Below are positions 1-9,600 of a stretch of DNA of 55,374 nucleotides, in pieces (positions within the stretch are counted from its first letter, which is position 1; each line of letters opens with the position of its first letter). The DNA is taken from the NCBI GenBank assembly GCA_030606565.1, contig JAUWGE010000008.1, positions 1-55,374 on the forward strand, given 5' to 3'. Both the position numbers and the translations under genes were made by a program. The notes under the pieces were generated by a model that saw nothing but the letters and a program-made list of their open reading frames with translations, had not been told where the DNA came from and searched no databases. The DNA is from Candidatus Bipolaricaulota bacterium (lineage in GTDB: Bacteria > Bipolaricaulota > Bipolaricaulia > UBA7950 > UBA9294).

Positions 1-34
1 GATACGCTTATTGATGCGAGCCAGTATCACCTGA

Positions 35-181
35 CTACGGATGCCACTTGAAACCGGCGCCAAGTAGCAGCCCGAGTGCGGCAATCATCATCAGGTAATA
101 GATTCCTTTGTTGTCTAACACTATCTTGAAGAACTTGTTCATTTTGCCATCTGTTCTTGAACTATTTCTTTCCCATTTCAT
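35..181 (-). CDS. small single-pass membrane protein, tandem copy 1
   Basis: A 48-aa protein starting MKWERNSSR. It has a basic, polar N-terminus of about 24 residues, one hydrophobic segment (IYYLMMIAALGLLLGAG, about residues 27-43) and the short tail FKWHP. The ATG at 181 is preceded by an AGGAGGAG ribosome site 5-6 nt away, which rules out the longer upstream start. I recognise no family; the N-in, one-TM layout suggests a membrane-tethered peptide or an accessory subunit. The second copy at 231-377 keeps MKW, SSR, NKGIYYL and the whole C-terminus, a protein-level pattern that supports real coding. Confidence 0.7.
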   Translation of the reverse strand: MKWERNSSRTDGKMNKFFKIVLDNKGIYYLMMIAALGLLLGAGFKWHP

Positions 182-230
182 CGCTTCTCCTCCTTTGATA
201 CGCTTATTGATGCGAGCCAGTATCACCTGA

Positions 231-377
231 CTACGGATGCCACTTGAAACCGGCACCAAGTAGCAGCCCGAGCACAGCGATCATTAACAGATAGTAGATC
301 CCCTTGTTTCCAACTAGCTTTCCAAAGAACCTGTTCGCCTTCTCACCAGCGCGTGAACTGTATCCTCCCCACTTCAT
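231..377 (-). CDS. small single-pass membrane protein, tandem copy 2
   Basis: A 48-aa paralogue of the gene at 35-181, starting MKWGGYSSRAGEK and ending in the same LGLLLGAGFKWHP. Changes are concentrated in the first 24 residues, while the membrane segment and tail are nearly identical. The ATG at 377 follows a strong AAAGGAGGT site. Both copies face the same way and could share one transcript entering from the right. Function unknown. Confidence 0.7.
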   Translation of the reverse strand: MKWGGYSSRAGEKANRFFGKLVGNKGIYYLLMIAVLGLLLGAGFKWHP

Positions 378-794
378 TGCTTACCTCCTTTTTGTATTCG
401 TCTTACAACTTACGTCAGCAAACTGCCTATTTTATAACAATAACTTCCCTTCTTGACTACGAACTACTTTATCCCTCATTTAGATTCTACCTACTAAGTC
501 GCGGGAATAGACGCACAATTCGTGCGATATGTGCCTCCTGCAAACAAGGCCAGGCGAATTGACTTGATGGGCGGGACCTCTGTGGGCAGAAAATCGCTTA
601 AAACCACCTCCGTTTGTTATCCTCTGTTAATTTAAAAAGAACAAAACGGCAACTCAATCCGTTTCTGGCCCTATACGACAAGCATACATCATCCCGTACA
701 AGAGCCTCTTGAGCTGCCGTTTTTGGAGGCGTTAAGCCTCCTTTTAGCCCGCCGTCTATCTAAACGGCAGTTAGAAACGCGGGCCTAGGCCATC
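378..794. other. intergenic region with no convincing protein gene
   Basis: About 415 bases between the microprotein pair and HU. The 69-aa plus-strand reading frame at 353-562 overlaps a real gene antisense and has no ribosome site, so I do not call it. The right half (about 640-785) is full of inverted repeats, described separately. Confidence 0.6.
641..745. ncRNA. structured RNA candidate or double terminator
   Basis: The arms 645-657 and 709-721 form a 13-bp stem with one mismatch. Inside it a second stem (667-677 with 695-706) extends the hairpin to about 77 nt. On the plus strand it is followed by five Ts, then a perfect 6-bp hairpin (725-741, GGAGGC/GCCTCC) with TTTT. On the minus strand the same long hairpin is followed by a T-rich tail (632-646). 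It could therefore terminate transcription both ways or be a small RNA. A further inverted repeat, CTGCCGTTT/AAACGGCAG, overlaps it (714-722 and about 762-770). I see no SRP, tmRNA or RNase P signature. Confidence 0.4.
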
Positions 795-1118
795 TTAAGC
801 TCTCTTTACCTTAAGCTCAGACCCAACCTTGACGGCCCTTAGCTTCTTGGCGACGACGTCTTTCAGATTCTTTCCTGGCTTAAAGGCCGGTACAACTTTC
901 TTGGGGACGGTAATTCGTTTCTGGGTCTGAGGATTGATCCGTCTGGACTCCTTCCGCGCCCTGGCCTCGAACTTGCCAAACCCAGTCAGGAGGACCTCTT
1001 TGTTAGATGCCAGCGCATCCGTAATCAGCCCGATCATCGCATCCAGAGCCTTGCGAGCCTCCTTCTTGCTAAAACCGGTCTTCGCTGCCAGCTTATCTAC
1101 GAACTCTCCTTTGTTCAC
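795..1118 (-). CDS. DNA-binding protein HU/IHF family
   Basis: A 107-aa nucleoid protein of the bacterial HU/IHF family, which bends and compacts DNA as a dimer. The order is typical: N-terminal helices (MNKGEFVDKLAAKTGFSKKE), the beta arm with the family signature GFGKFEARARKESRRINPQT, then a C-terminal helix. A basic extension of about 15 residues (KKLRAVKVGSELKVKRA) makes it longer than the usual 90 aa. The start is GTG at 1118 with GGGGGTG upstream. A perfect consensus promoter precedes it, so strong constitutive expression is expected. It is divergent from rpsF. Confidence 0.95.
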   Translation of the reverse strand: MNKGEFVDKLAAKTGFSKKEARKALDAMIGLITDALASNKEVLLTGFGKFEARARKESRRINPQTQKRITVPKKVVPAFKPGKNLKDVVAKKLRAVKVGSELKVKRA

Positions 1119-1156
1119 CCTGTCACCCCCTTTCTTATTAGTAGAAAATTTCTGTC

Positions 1157-1185
1157 ATTATAGTCCTTGGGAGACGTTCTGTCAA
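1157..1185 (-). promoter_or_regulatory. consensus sigma70 promoter of the HU gene
   Basis: On the minus strand, TTGACA (1185-1180) and TATAAT (1162-1157) are separated by exactly 17 bases, a perfect match to the sigma70 consensus. Predicted RNA start near 1150, about 32 nt before the GTG of HU. Confidence 0.9.
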
Positions 1186-1273
1186 GAGGGAAGGGCATTC
1201 CCGGGTTACCACGTCCTAAGTACTCACATTGCAAAGGAACAATTATTAGCATTACAACAGGTTTCTATGCAAT

Positions 1274-1302
1274 TTGACTTCCAAAGCCGCGCGGGGTAAA
1301 GT
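1274..1302 (+). promoter_or_regulatory. probable promoter of rpsF-ssb-rpsR
   Basis: TTGACT (1274-1279), 17-base spacer, TAAAGT (1297-1302). It lies 33 bases before the rpsF start, back to back with the HU promoter. Confidence 0.55.
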
Positions 1303-1334
1303 TATTCTCCGAACATCGCTAGTGAGGTGTAACC

Positions 1335-1622
1335 GTGAGAGCATACGAGATTGTCTACGTGATTAGGCCGGACCTCTCCGATGAGGAACGGGCGAGCAAG
1401 GTGGAGCGAATTCACAGCCTTATCACGGAGAACGGAGGAGAGATCAAAGAGACAGACGACTGGGGAAAGCGTGAGCTGGCCTATGAGATCAGGCACTACT
1501 CGGAGGGACACTATGGCCTAACCACGTTTAAGCTCCCCCCACAGGCGGTAGAGCCGATAGAGGAGCGCCTGAATATCGATGAAGAGCTCCTTCGCTACCA
1601 GATCGTCTCCCGCTCGGAATAG
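1335..1622 (+). CDS. rpsF: 30S ribosomal protein S6
   Basis: A 95-aa protein starting MRAYEIVYVIRPDL, the S6 N-terminus; it binds 16S rRNA together with S18 in the platform of the 30S subunit. The ferredoxin-like fold is evident from the strand-helix pattern and the WGKRELAYEI segment. Starts with GTG at 1335 behind a GAGGTG site. First gene of the classic rpsF-ssb-rpsR operon; ssb follows 9 bases later. Confidence 0.95.
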   Translation: MRAYEIVYVIRPDLSDEERASKVERIHSLITENGGEIKETDDWGKRELAYEIRHYSEGHYGLTTFKLPPQAVEPIEERLNIDEELLRYQIVSRSE

Positions 1623-1631
1623 GAGAGTCAG

Positions 1632-2054
1632 ATGGCAGCAAGCCTGAACAAAGTGATCCTGATCGGCAACCTAACAGCGGATCCCGAACTCAAATATACG
1701 TCGAGTGGGACAGCGCGCACGCGGTTCTCCATCGCCATCAACCGCCAGTATAAGGACAGCACAGGACAGCTTCAGGATGAGGTGACCTTCATCCCGATCG
1801 TTGCATGGGGAACACAGGCGGAGAACTGCGCCCAGTACCTGACCAAGGGGCGATCGGTGGCAGTGGACGGGCGCCTGAGGATCGACACCTTCGAAACCGC
1901 CGAGGGAGAACGGAGGAAGGTCATCGAGGTCGTGGCTTCAAACATTCAGTTCCTCGGTGGCCCCCCACGATCCGCGAGCGAACCGGGGACGGTCCCTCCA
2001 TCAAGCGATCAACCGGCCCAAGGTGCAAAAGATGATGAGGAGGTCCCTTTCTAA
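1632..2054 (+). CDS. ssb: single-stranded DNA-binding protein
   Basis: A 140-aa SSB. An N-terminal OB fold (LNKVILIGNLTADPELKYT, residues about 5-23) is followed by a flexible Pro/Ser-rich linker (about 112-133) and the acidic C-terminal tip DDEEVPF that recruits repair and replication partners. ATG at 1632 has AGGAGAG just upstream. It lies between rpsF and rpsR, the conserved bacterial order. Confidence 0.95.
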   Translation: MAASLNKVILIGNLTADPELKYTSSGTARTRFSIAINRQYKDSTGQLQDEVTFIPIVAWGTQAENCAQYLTKGRSVAVDGRLRIDTFETAEGERRKVIEVVASNIQFLGGPPRSASEPGTVPPSSDQPAQGAKDDEEVPF

Positions 2055-2057
2055 GCC

Positions 2058-2309
2058 ATGTTCTACAAACAAAGATGGGTATGCCGGGTCTGTGAACGGA
2101 ATATCAAGCTCGATTACAAGAAGCCGGAAGAATTGAAGGAGTACATGAACCGCCTGGGGAAGATCCTCCCCAAGCGAGCCACACGCTTGTGCACGAAGCA
2201 CCAGCGCCAGGTAGCGCGGGAGATCAACCGTGCTCGCAAGCTCGCACTCCTACCTTACGTCGGTGAGTCAAAGATCATCCCGGACTCGCGGCCTCGCCGG
2301 AGGAGATAG
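2058..2309 (+). CDS. rpsR: 30S ribosomal protein S18, zinc-binding type
   Basis: An 83-aa S18 protein, partner of S6 on the small subunit. It contains CRVC near residue 9 and CTKH near residue 46, the paired Cys/His positions of the zinc-containing form, then HQRQVAREINRARKLALLPY, the rRNA-binding signature. Starts 3 bases after the ssb stop, with AGGAGG inside the end of ssb. The L9 gene that often follows is not present here. Confidence 0.95.
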   Translation: MFYKQRWVCRVCERNIKLDYKKPEELKEYMNRLGKILPKRATRLCTKHQRQVAREINRARKLALLPYVGESKIIPDSRPRRRR

Positions 2310-2401
2310 CCTCGTTAGATGTCGATCGGATCGCTGAATGGTCGGTCGGACAAGCACGTTTTGGCTTAGTATCCCAATCCTCACATTTGGCAAGGCTCCT
2401 T

Positions 2402-3313
2402 ATGTGCTATCAATACCAGGATGTATGCGATTCCCTTCATGGGAAAGTAAGGCGGGGAGAATTCGGCGATTGTCTAACGATCGAACGCCTGGTGGTGGTC
2501 GACCTTTCTCTCCCTTCTAAGGTGAGCTCGCAACATGCCCTCCTCTCTGAGCTGCGGCTCATCTTCGGAATCGGGTTCTCGCACGACCAGCGGCTACGCG
2601 AAGAAGGGTATAACTCGATCCCTTCCCTCCTCGCGCATCCCCGCTGGAAAGAGGCGGCCTCAACCCTTCTCGATCGCTGGGAGCGTCCGCTTAATCCCGC
2701 ACAGGTACACGCAACCCTCTCGCATTGGCTTCCCACCTCCCACCCACTATTCCTGCACCTCCTCAGCCTGATCCCCCGCGCGCGGCTCCTGTTCTTCGAC
2801 CTCGAGACGCTGGGGCTGGGTGGGGCTCCGATCATCCTCGCCGCCATGGCCCGGCCATCTAAAGAGGGAATCCGAATCACTCAATACCTCGCCCGCTCCC
2901 TCGATGAGGAGATCACCCTTTTGGAACAGATCAACCAAGAGATGGTTAAGGCGTCGCTCCTTTTAAGTTACAACGGAAAAGCGTTTGACTGGGCAGTACT
3001 GCAGGAGCGCTTTGCCTACTATGGTTTACGACCGGACCATCTGCCGCTTCACATCGACTTACTTCACCACGCCCGCCGTGCCTTCCGAAACCACCTCCCC
3101 GACCTGCGGCTGGGAACGGTGGAGGAGCGACTCCTCGGGATCCGCCGTGAGGAAGACCTGCCGAGCGAGGCGGTCCCCGAGTATTACTCAGCCTACCTGG
3201 AGAGTGGAAATCCAGGTCCACTCGTCCCAATCGTCAACCACAATCGTCAAGACGTAGAGACCCTCGCCTTACTCCTTGATCATCTGTTGAGGCTCCCCGA
3301 TCATGCCGGATGA
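2402..3313 (+). CDS. mrfB: RNase H-like exonuclease, MrfB/YprB family
   Basis: About 303 aa, chosen start ATG 2402 with AAGG 6 nt before; a TTG at 2387 is also in frame. The central DEDD-type exonuclease fold shows FFDLETLGLGG (acidic pair D, E), then LLSYNGKAFDWAVL, then HNRQDVETLALL carrying the last acidic residue. In Bacillus MrfB works with the helicase MrfA in nucleotide-excision-independent repair of mitomycin adducts. Here the mrfA-type gene follows with an 11-base overlap, which supports the assignment. The order mrfB-mrfA and the cysteine-containing N-terminus are particular to this genome. Confidence 0.8.
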   Translation: MCYQYQDVCDSLHGKVRRGEFGDCLTIERLVVVDLSLPSKVSSQHALLSELRLIFGIGFSHDQRLREEGYNSIPSLLAHPRWKEAASTLLDRWERPLNPAQVHATLSHWLPTSHPLFLHLLSLIPRARLLFFDLETLGLGGAPIILAAMARPSKEGIRITQYLARSLDEEITLLEQINQEMVKASLLLSYNGKAFDWAVLQERFAYYGLRPDHLPLHIDLLHHARRAFRNHLPDLRLGTVEERLLGIRREEDLPSEAVPEYYSAYLESGNPGPLVPIVNHNRQDVETLALLLDHLLRLPDHAG

Positions 3314-5527
3314 TCTGCTCTTAAAACTGACAGAGGCACCCTGGTACCACGGGCAGATCACTCGCCTCGAGGAGATTCCCCCTTCCGAAGCTGCGCTTAC
3401 CGAGGTCTCGCTCCACCCGGCGCTGCAGACCTACCTCGACCAGAAAGAGATCACGCTCTACCGTCACCAGCGCGAGGTCATCGAGGCGGTGCGAGCGGGG
3501 AACGACGTGATCATCACCACCCCCGCTGCCTCGGGGAAGACCCTTGCTTTCAACCTCCCGATCTTCGAGGGATTGATCGCTGACCCCAAAGCGAACGCCC
3601 TCTACCTCTACCCGCTCAAGGCGCTGGCGAACGACCAGTTACAGAAACTCCTTGAGCTTGAACACTCAACCGGTATACACCTTGCCCCCAGCACCTACGA
3701 CGGCGACACCCCAGGGAGCCGACGGGGAAGGATTAAACAGACCGCCCGCATTATCCTTACCAATCCGCACGCCCTGCACTACTACCTTCCCTGGCACTAC
3801 CAGTGGGAACGCTTCTTCACGAACCTGCGTTACATCGTCATCGACGAGGCCCACCGCTACCGTGGGGTGTTCGGAACAAACGTGGCGTTGCTGCTGTGGC
3901 GCCTATCTCGCATCCTTTCTCACTATGAAGTCTCACCGCAGGTGATCCTCTCCTCGGCCTCGATTGCCAATCCAGTGCTGTTTGCCCGCGACCTCACCGG
4001 AAGAGAGGTCATCTCAGTCTCCGAAGACTCCTCGGCCCATGGCACAAGACAAGTTCTCTTCTGGGATGCGCTCACCGATCCGCACCGTTCCATCTCCACC
4101 CAGGCCGCTCAACTGGTCGCCTTTCTCACCGCATTCGGTATTCAAACTCTTTGCTTCACGGGTTCGCGAGCGATGGCGGAGGTCGTAGCCCGTACAGCCC
4201 GTGAGTTAGGAGCGAAAAGGGTCCTTTCATACCGCGCCGGCTACCTCCCGCAAGAACGGCGTCGGATCGAGGCGGGACTGCGAGATGGCCAAATTGACGG
4301 AGTGGTCTCCACGAACGCGCTCGAAGTGGGAATCGACATCGGGAGCCTCGACGCCGTTATCCTAGTCGGCTTTCCTGGAAGCCTACTCTCGGCCTGGCAG
4401 CAGGCCGGCCGTGCTGGCCGGGGAAGCGCGCCGTCACTCGTCGTATTCATGCCATACGAGGACCCACTCGACCAATACCTGTTGCGTCACCCAGACTACT
4501 TCCTTGGCAAAGAGAGGGAACGAATCGTCTTAAGGACCGAAAACCCTCGCCTCAAGGTCGGACATCTGGCCTGCGCCGCCGCCGAACTACCCCTTAAAGC
4601 AGAGGAAGTGAGCGAAGGGGAAGAGAAACTCCTGGACGAGCTGGTTCAGAACAGGCTCCTGGCAAAGACCTCCCACGGTTACATCTACCGCGGGGCGAAG
4701 CGGGCACATGCGGTCGTGAGCCTGGACGACATTGCCTGTCAGGTGATCAAGCTGATGTGCGAAGGGCACCTGTTGGAGACGATGGATCGTCTACGGGCTT
4801 GTCGCGACGCCTACCCCGGGGCGGTCCTCCTCCACCGGGGAGAAAGCTACGTGGTGGAGCGCCTCGACCTCGAGGAAGGAATTGCTCAGGCTCGCCAGGA
4901 GGATGTGTCGACTATTACACGAAAAGCCTACGCACTTCCTCGGTTGAGATCCTCACCACACGGGAAGCATTCGAAGGGACATCAGTCACAGGGGGAAGAG
5001 GACGAGTGCGCGTGACCGAGTCATTCATCGGATACAAGACGATCCACTTTGATCGGACGATTTCGGTGGAGCCGCTTGAGCTACCACCACACACCTATGA
5101 GAGTGACGCCCTGTGGCTGGGTTTCCCAAAAGGGGTACCCGGCCTCCCCCCCGCGGATCTCCTTGGTGGCTTGCACGGCGCAGAGCACGCGCTGATCGCG
5201 ATTGCACCGCTTCTCGTCCTGTGTGATCGGGAAGACATCGCTGGGGTTTCCAGCCCGCTTCACGAACAGACCACCTTGCCAACGATTATTCTCTTCGATG
5301 AAATCGAAGGCGGTGCCGGGCTCGCCGAGGTGCTGTACACCTCATTTGAGCGCCTTGCAAAAGAGGCACTGAGCCTTGTCTCCGACTGCCCATGCACCGA
5401 CGGTTGCCCCTCCTGCATCTACTCCCCCCGCTGCGGGAGTCACAACCAACCGTTGAGCAAGGATGGGACAATCAAAGTCCTTCGCCTCCTTACCGAAGGA
5501 ACAAACACTGGGTTAAAGATCAAATGA
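3303..5527 (+). pseudogene. mrfA: DEAD/DEAH helicase MrfA/YprA family, frameshifted
   Basis: Superfamily-2 helicase with a C-terminal zinc-binding DUF1998 region. Seen in frame 1: TTPAASGKT (Walker A), VIDEAHRYRG, SSASIANP, and VGIDIGSLDAVILVGFPGS with QQAGRAGR. At about 4905-4909 the frame breaks. The frame-1 product runs on to a stop at 5015, but the family sequence continues in another frame from VDYYTKSL and ends with the four-Cys cluster CPCTDGCPSCIYSPRC. Joined, the protein would be about 741 aa, close to Bacillus MrfA. I see no slippery heptamer, so a one-base indel (real or a sequencing error) is likelier than programmed slippage. The start overlaps mrfB by 11 bases. Confidence 0.85.
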
Positions 5528-6666
5528 AAAAGGTCGCCGCCGTGATCATGCACGCACCTCTGGGGAAGAGCATGGGGGAGCGTCTCGTTGAGCAGGGACG
5601 GGAGGCCGCCAGCTGCGACCTTGTAACGATGCTTCATCGCGCGGGGATGGAACCGATCTTTTTTGTCACTGGCGATAAAGAACTTGCGAAGCGGCTTTCT
5701 GAGACGAAAGTGCACTTCCTCTCTTTGGCCAACGAGGAACCTTTTCACTTCGGAAAGTCGCTACAGGAAATTATTGACAAAGAGAGACTCGACGGGCTAC
5801 TTTACTTTGGAAGCGGGAGTGGCGGACTTCTCACCGTTGACAGAGTGGCCGATATCATCAGGTTCACTCAGCGCGCGAAACGCGGGGCACTGTTCAACAA
5901 CTTTTATTCTTGCGACTTTGCTGCCATCGCAGGTGCGAAGGACCTATTGGGGGCGGCCCTGCCGCAGATCGACAACTCCCTTGGATTTGTTCTCTCTGAC
6001 CTAGGCTTCCCCTGTTTCGCCCTCCCCCGTGAGGCAGCCACGCAATTTGACATCGACACACCGACCGATCTTCTCCTTCTCGCTGCGGCAGAGAAGGGCG
6101 GAGAGGCGATGCGTGCCTTCCTCGAGGAACAGCGGTTGGCACACCCGGCAATCCTGCCTTTGATCAAGCGGCTTGTTGACAGAAGCGCACACCTCTACCT
6201 GATCGGTCGGGTAAACCCAGCGACCTGGGCCCACTTCGAGAGGGAGGTCGCCTGCCGGACGAGCGGCCTCATCGAGGGACGAGGGATGCGCGCCTATCCC
6301 AACCACGAGAAAATCCTTCTTCAAGAGACATTGCAGGAGATGGGAATCCATCGTTTCTTTAAGCTGCTCTCCCGGCTCTCCGATGCCGCGATCATCGATA
6401 CCCGACCCTTGTTATCGAAAGGAAAAACCCTCCCTCCGGCGGCGGACCGATTCGCAAGCGACCTTTTTCGCCCTGAGTTGATCGACGATTCCCTGTGGCG
6501 CGAGTTCACGCGAGAGGCAAAGGCAGCAAGCATCCCCATCCTTCTCGGCGGACATTCGCTGGTGAGCGGCGGGCTCTACCTTCTCGCTGAGGCTTGCTGG
6601 AAAGATCATGATCTTCGTCGTAGACTTCATCCCGAGACCATCGACTGGAAAAAGGAGCCCTCATGA
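5524..6666 (+). CDS. unknown protein, nucleotidyltransferase-like N-terminal half
   Basis: 380 aa; ATG 5524 overlaps the stop of mrfA (ATGA) and its own TGA overlaps the next ATG, so it is translationally coupled on both sides. The first 190 residues look like a Rossmann-type nucleotidyl- or glycosyltransferase domain. A lysine/methionine-rich opening (MHAPLGKSMGER) is followed by LDGLLYFGSGSGG, and DIDTPTDLLLL near residue 176 resembles the D-x-DTPEDL segment of MobA/CofC-type enzymes. The C-terminal half (GRVNPATWAHFERE, then a helical region) I do not recognise. The substrate is unknown; coupling to the one-carbon fusion enzyme may be functional or only positional. Confidence 0.6.
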   Translation: MKKVAAVIMHAPLGKSMGERLVEQGREAASCDLVTMLHRAGMEPIFFVTGDKELAKRLSETKVHFLSLANEEPFHFGKSLQEIIDKERLDGLLYFGSGSGGLLTVDRVADIIRFTQRAKRGALFNNFYSCDFAAIAGAKDLLGAALPQIDNSLGFVLSDLGFPCFALPREAATQFDIDTPTDLLLLAAAEKGGEAMRAFLEEQRLAHPAILPLIKRLVDRSAHLYLIGRVNPATWAHFEREVACRTSGLIEGRGMRAYPNHEKILLQETLQEMGIHRFFKLLSRLSDAAIIDTRPLLSKGKTLPPAADRFASDLFRPELIDDSLWREFTREAKAASIPILLGGHSLVSGGLYLLAEACWKDHDLRRRLHPETIDWKKEPS

Positions 6667-9600
6667 GCGACTCATCTCATCTTCCGAGCATCTCTGAGAT
6701 CGACCCACAGATCTCAAAACTGATCGCCGCCGAGGAGCGACGCCAGCGGGAGAAAATCATCCTCATCCCTTCTGAGAGCTTTACCCCGCCGGCGGTGCGC
6801 GAGGCCTTAGGCTCTGTCTTCACCAGCATCTACGCGGAAGGCTACCCTCGACCCGCTATGCGCAAATGCCCACCCTCACAGCTTTCCAAACTCGATCAAC
6901 AGCTTGCCTCCTATCGCCGTTATGCCGACTGGCGCTTCTACAAAGGCACGGAATTCGCTGACCTTGTGGAGTCGCTCGCCGGCCGTCGGGCTGCTGAGTG
7001 TTTCGCCACCACTGACTACCCGGCGGAGCGGATCTATGCCAACGTTCAGCCCCTCTCCGGTGCCGCAGCGAACCTCGCCCTCTACGAAGCGTTCGTCGAA
7101 CCTGGGGACACAGTAATGGGGATGGATCTCACCGAGGGCGGGCACCTCACCCACGGCTCACAGTTCAACATCACCGGCAAACGCTACCACATCGTCTCCT
7201 ACGCCGTCGATCGGCGGACGGGAAAGCTCGACTATGACCAGATGATGCGTCTGGCGGTCAAGCACCGACCAAGGATGCTGATTGGTGGGTTCACCTCCTA
7301 TCCCTGGCAACCGGACTGGGTCAAGTTTCGCCAGATAGCCGATGAGGTGGGGGCAATCTTCCTGGCCGATATTGCCCATACCGCGGGGATGGTGATTGGT
7401 GGTGTCTACCCAAATCCGATCGGTACCGCGCATGCGGTCATGTTCACCACTCATAAAACCATGTGCGGTCCGCGCGGAGCGGTCATCCTCTCCACCGACC
7501 CTGAGATCGCTGAGAAGATCGATAACGCCATCTTCCCCGGAGAACAGGGCGGCCCCCATGTAAACAAGTTCGCCGCCATTGCTGTCACCTTGAAGATCGC
7601 GCAGTTGCAGGAATTTAAGGACCTACAACACCGGATCGTGGAGAACGCCGTCCACCTCGCGGAATCCCTGAATAAGGAAGGACTTACGCTCGCCTACGGC
7701 GGGACGAACACCCACCTGTTGCTCGTCGATCTAAAGACGCTAAAGAGCAAGACTGGATTTACCATGATGGGGGAGATCGCTTCGCGCATCCTGGATCTAG
7801 TGGGGATCGTCTGCAACAAGAACACCATCCCGGGGGACCACAGCGCGGCCGACGCCCACGGAATCCGTCTCGGCACTCCGTGGGTCACACAGCGTGGGAT
7901 GGGTAAGGAAGAGATGGAGATCATTGCGGGGATCATCGCCAAGGTGCTCCGGTCGATCCGTCCCTTCTCCTACCTTGGGCTGTCCGGTGATCTGTCGCGT
8001 GGGAAGCTCCCCCTCTCCATGCTCGAGGAAGCGCGAGCAGATGTAGGTGAGCTCCTCGTCCGCGTCGATCCTGCGGTTAAGGCCTCTTCTAACGCCGTGC
8101 CAGCTCAACCAGGAAGCAATCCCTGGACGATCCTCCGCGTGCAGGGGGGACGCGCCACGGCGCTCTTAAACGAGGTAACACCATCCGACATCCTCACCCT
8201 AAAAGAGGGGAAACATAAGCGCTGTCTCCTGTTTGACGAGGAGGGAAAGCTGATCTCCGAGGTAATCATAGGGCGAATCAAAAAAGAAGGCTATCTCCTC
8301 CTTATCCCACAAGAGAAGGGCAGCAGGGTAAAGAGCTGGCTCTCCGGCCTGGCAGACGGATACATCCTGTTCGATTTAAAGGACATCTTCCGCAAGGTGC
8401 AGGGCCCGGCGCTAGTGGAGGAGACCTCTTCTGACAAGATCCCCGTAAAAGCGCGCGAGTGGCTCTTAATTGATCTTCCCAAAGCGCGGGGAGAAACGAG
8501 CATCGAGGAGATCTATCGCGAGGTACCAGATCAGTTTGCAACGCACAAACCCTACTTCATCGGCCAGAATTTACTTGACCTCTCAGGGGCCGATCCGACG
8601 CGAATCGAGTTCTCGTGGAAAGAGAAGGAGGCTCCCCTCAAGCGAACACCCCTCTACGATGAACACCTCAAACTGGGTGCCAAACTGGTCTCTTTCGCCG
8701 GTTGGGAGATGCCGGTCTGGTACAGATCCGCCCTGGAGGAGCATCGTGCCGTGCGCGAGAAGGCCGGCCTTTTTGATTTAGGGCACATGGGGGTCTTCGA
8801 AGTCTCTGGCGAGTACGCAACCGAGTTTATAAACATCGTCGCCTCAAACTACGCCGCTTGGCTTGAAGATGGAGAATCCCAGTATGCCTATCTACTCAAC
8901 GCGGATGGTAACGTGATCGATGACATCTTCATCTACCGTCGTGCGTGGGACCGCTACCTCGTGGTGGTCAACGCGGCAAATGAGGATAAGGACTGGGCCT
9001 GGCTGACCGGGTTAAACGAGGGCCGCTATCTGATCGATCAAGAGATCCCGTCCCGTCGTCCCGGGCCCAAGGTGACCCTGCGCAACCTAAAGGCGGAGCA
9101 AGGCGTGATCGACCTTGCGCTACAGGGACCGTTAAGCCAAATGATCCTCGCATCAGTGGTAGGAAAAAGGGAGATGCTGCTCATCTCATCACTTGCGCGG
9201 ACAAAGTTCTGCGAGGTCAAAGTTAAAGATCATCAGATGCTCATCTCCCGCACCGGCTACACCGGCGAGGAGATCGGCTATGAGATCTACTTGGATGGCG
9301 CTGCTGCGAGTTGGCTCTGGAGCAAACTCCTCGAGGTGGGAAAGCCGTTGGGCCTTCTTCCCTGTGGCCTTGCCACGCGCGACTCCACCCGTACGGAAGC
9401 AGGGTTGCCGCTTCACGGGCACGAGCTCGCCGGTCCCTATCGCATCGATCCGTTCGAAGCCGGGTTTGCCCCTTACGTCAAGCTGCACAAGCCGTTCTTC
9501 ATCGGCCGAAGCTACTGTGTAACAGCCTTGTGCGACCAGAAGCGGGAGGTGGTGCGCTTCGGGGTGGAGGAAGCGGACACCCGCCCCATCCACGCTGGTG

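Larger units (their letters stand above)
1..377. repeat. tandem duplication of a small-gene unit, period 196 bp
   Basis: Bases 1-58 recur exactly at 197-254, and similarity continues at lower identity through the coding part to about 181/377. Each unit holds one 48-aa minus-strand gene plus its downstream spacer. The spacer and the 3' end of the gene are better conserved than the 5' end, so the duplication is recent or the tail is under selection. Because the window starts exactly inside the repeat, further copies may lie to the left. Confidence 0.9.

Noticed and set aside
353-562. 69-aa plus-strand reading frame
   Set aside because: Overlaps the microprotein gene antisense and has no start signal.
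4900-4912. Programmed frameshift in mrfA
   Set aside because: No slippery heptamer, no downstream pseudoknot evident; an indel is simpler.
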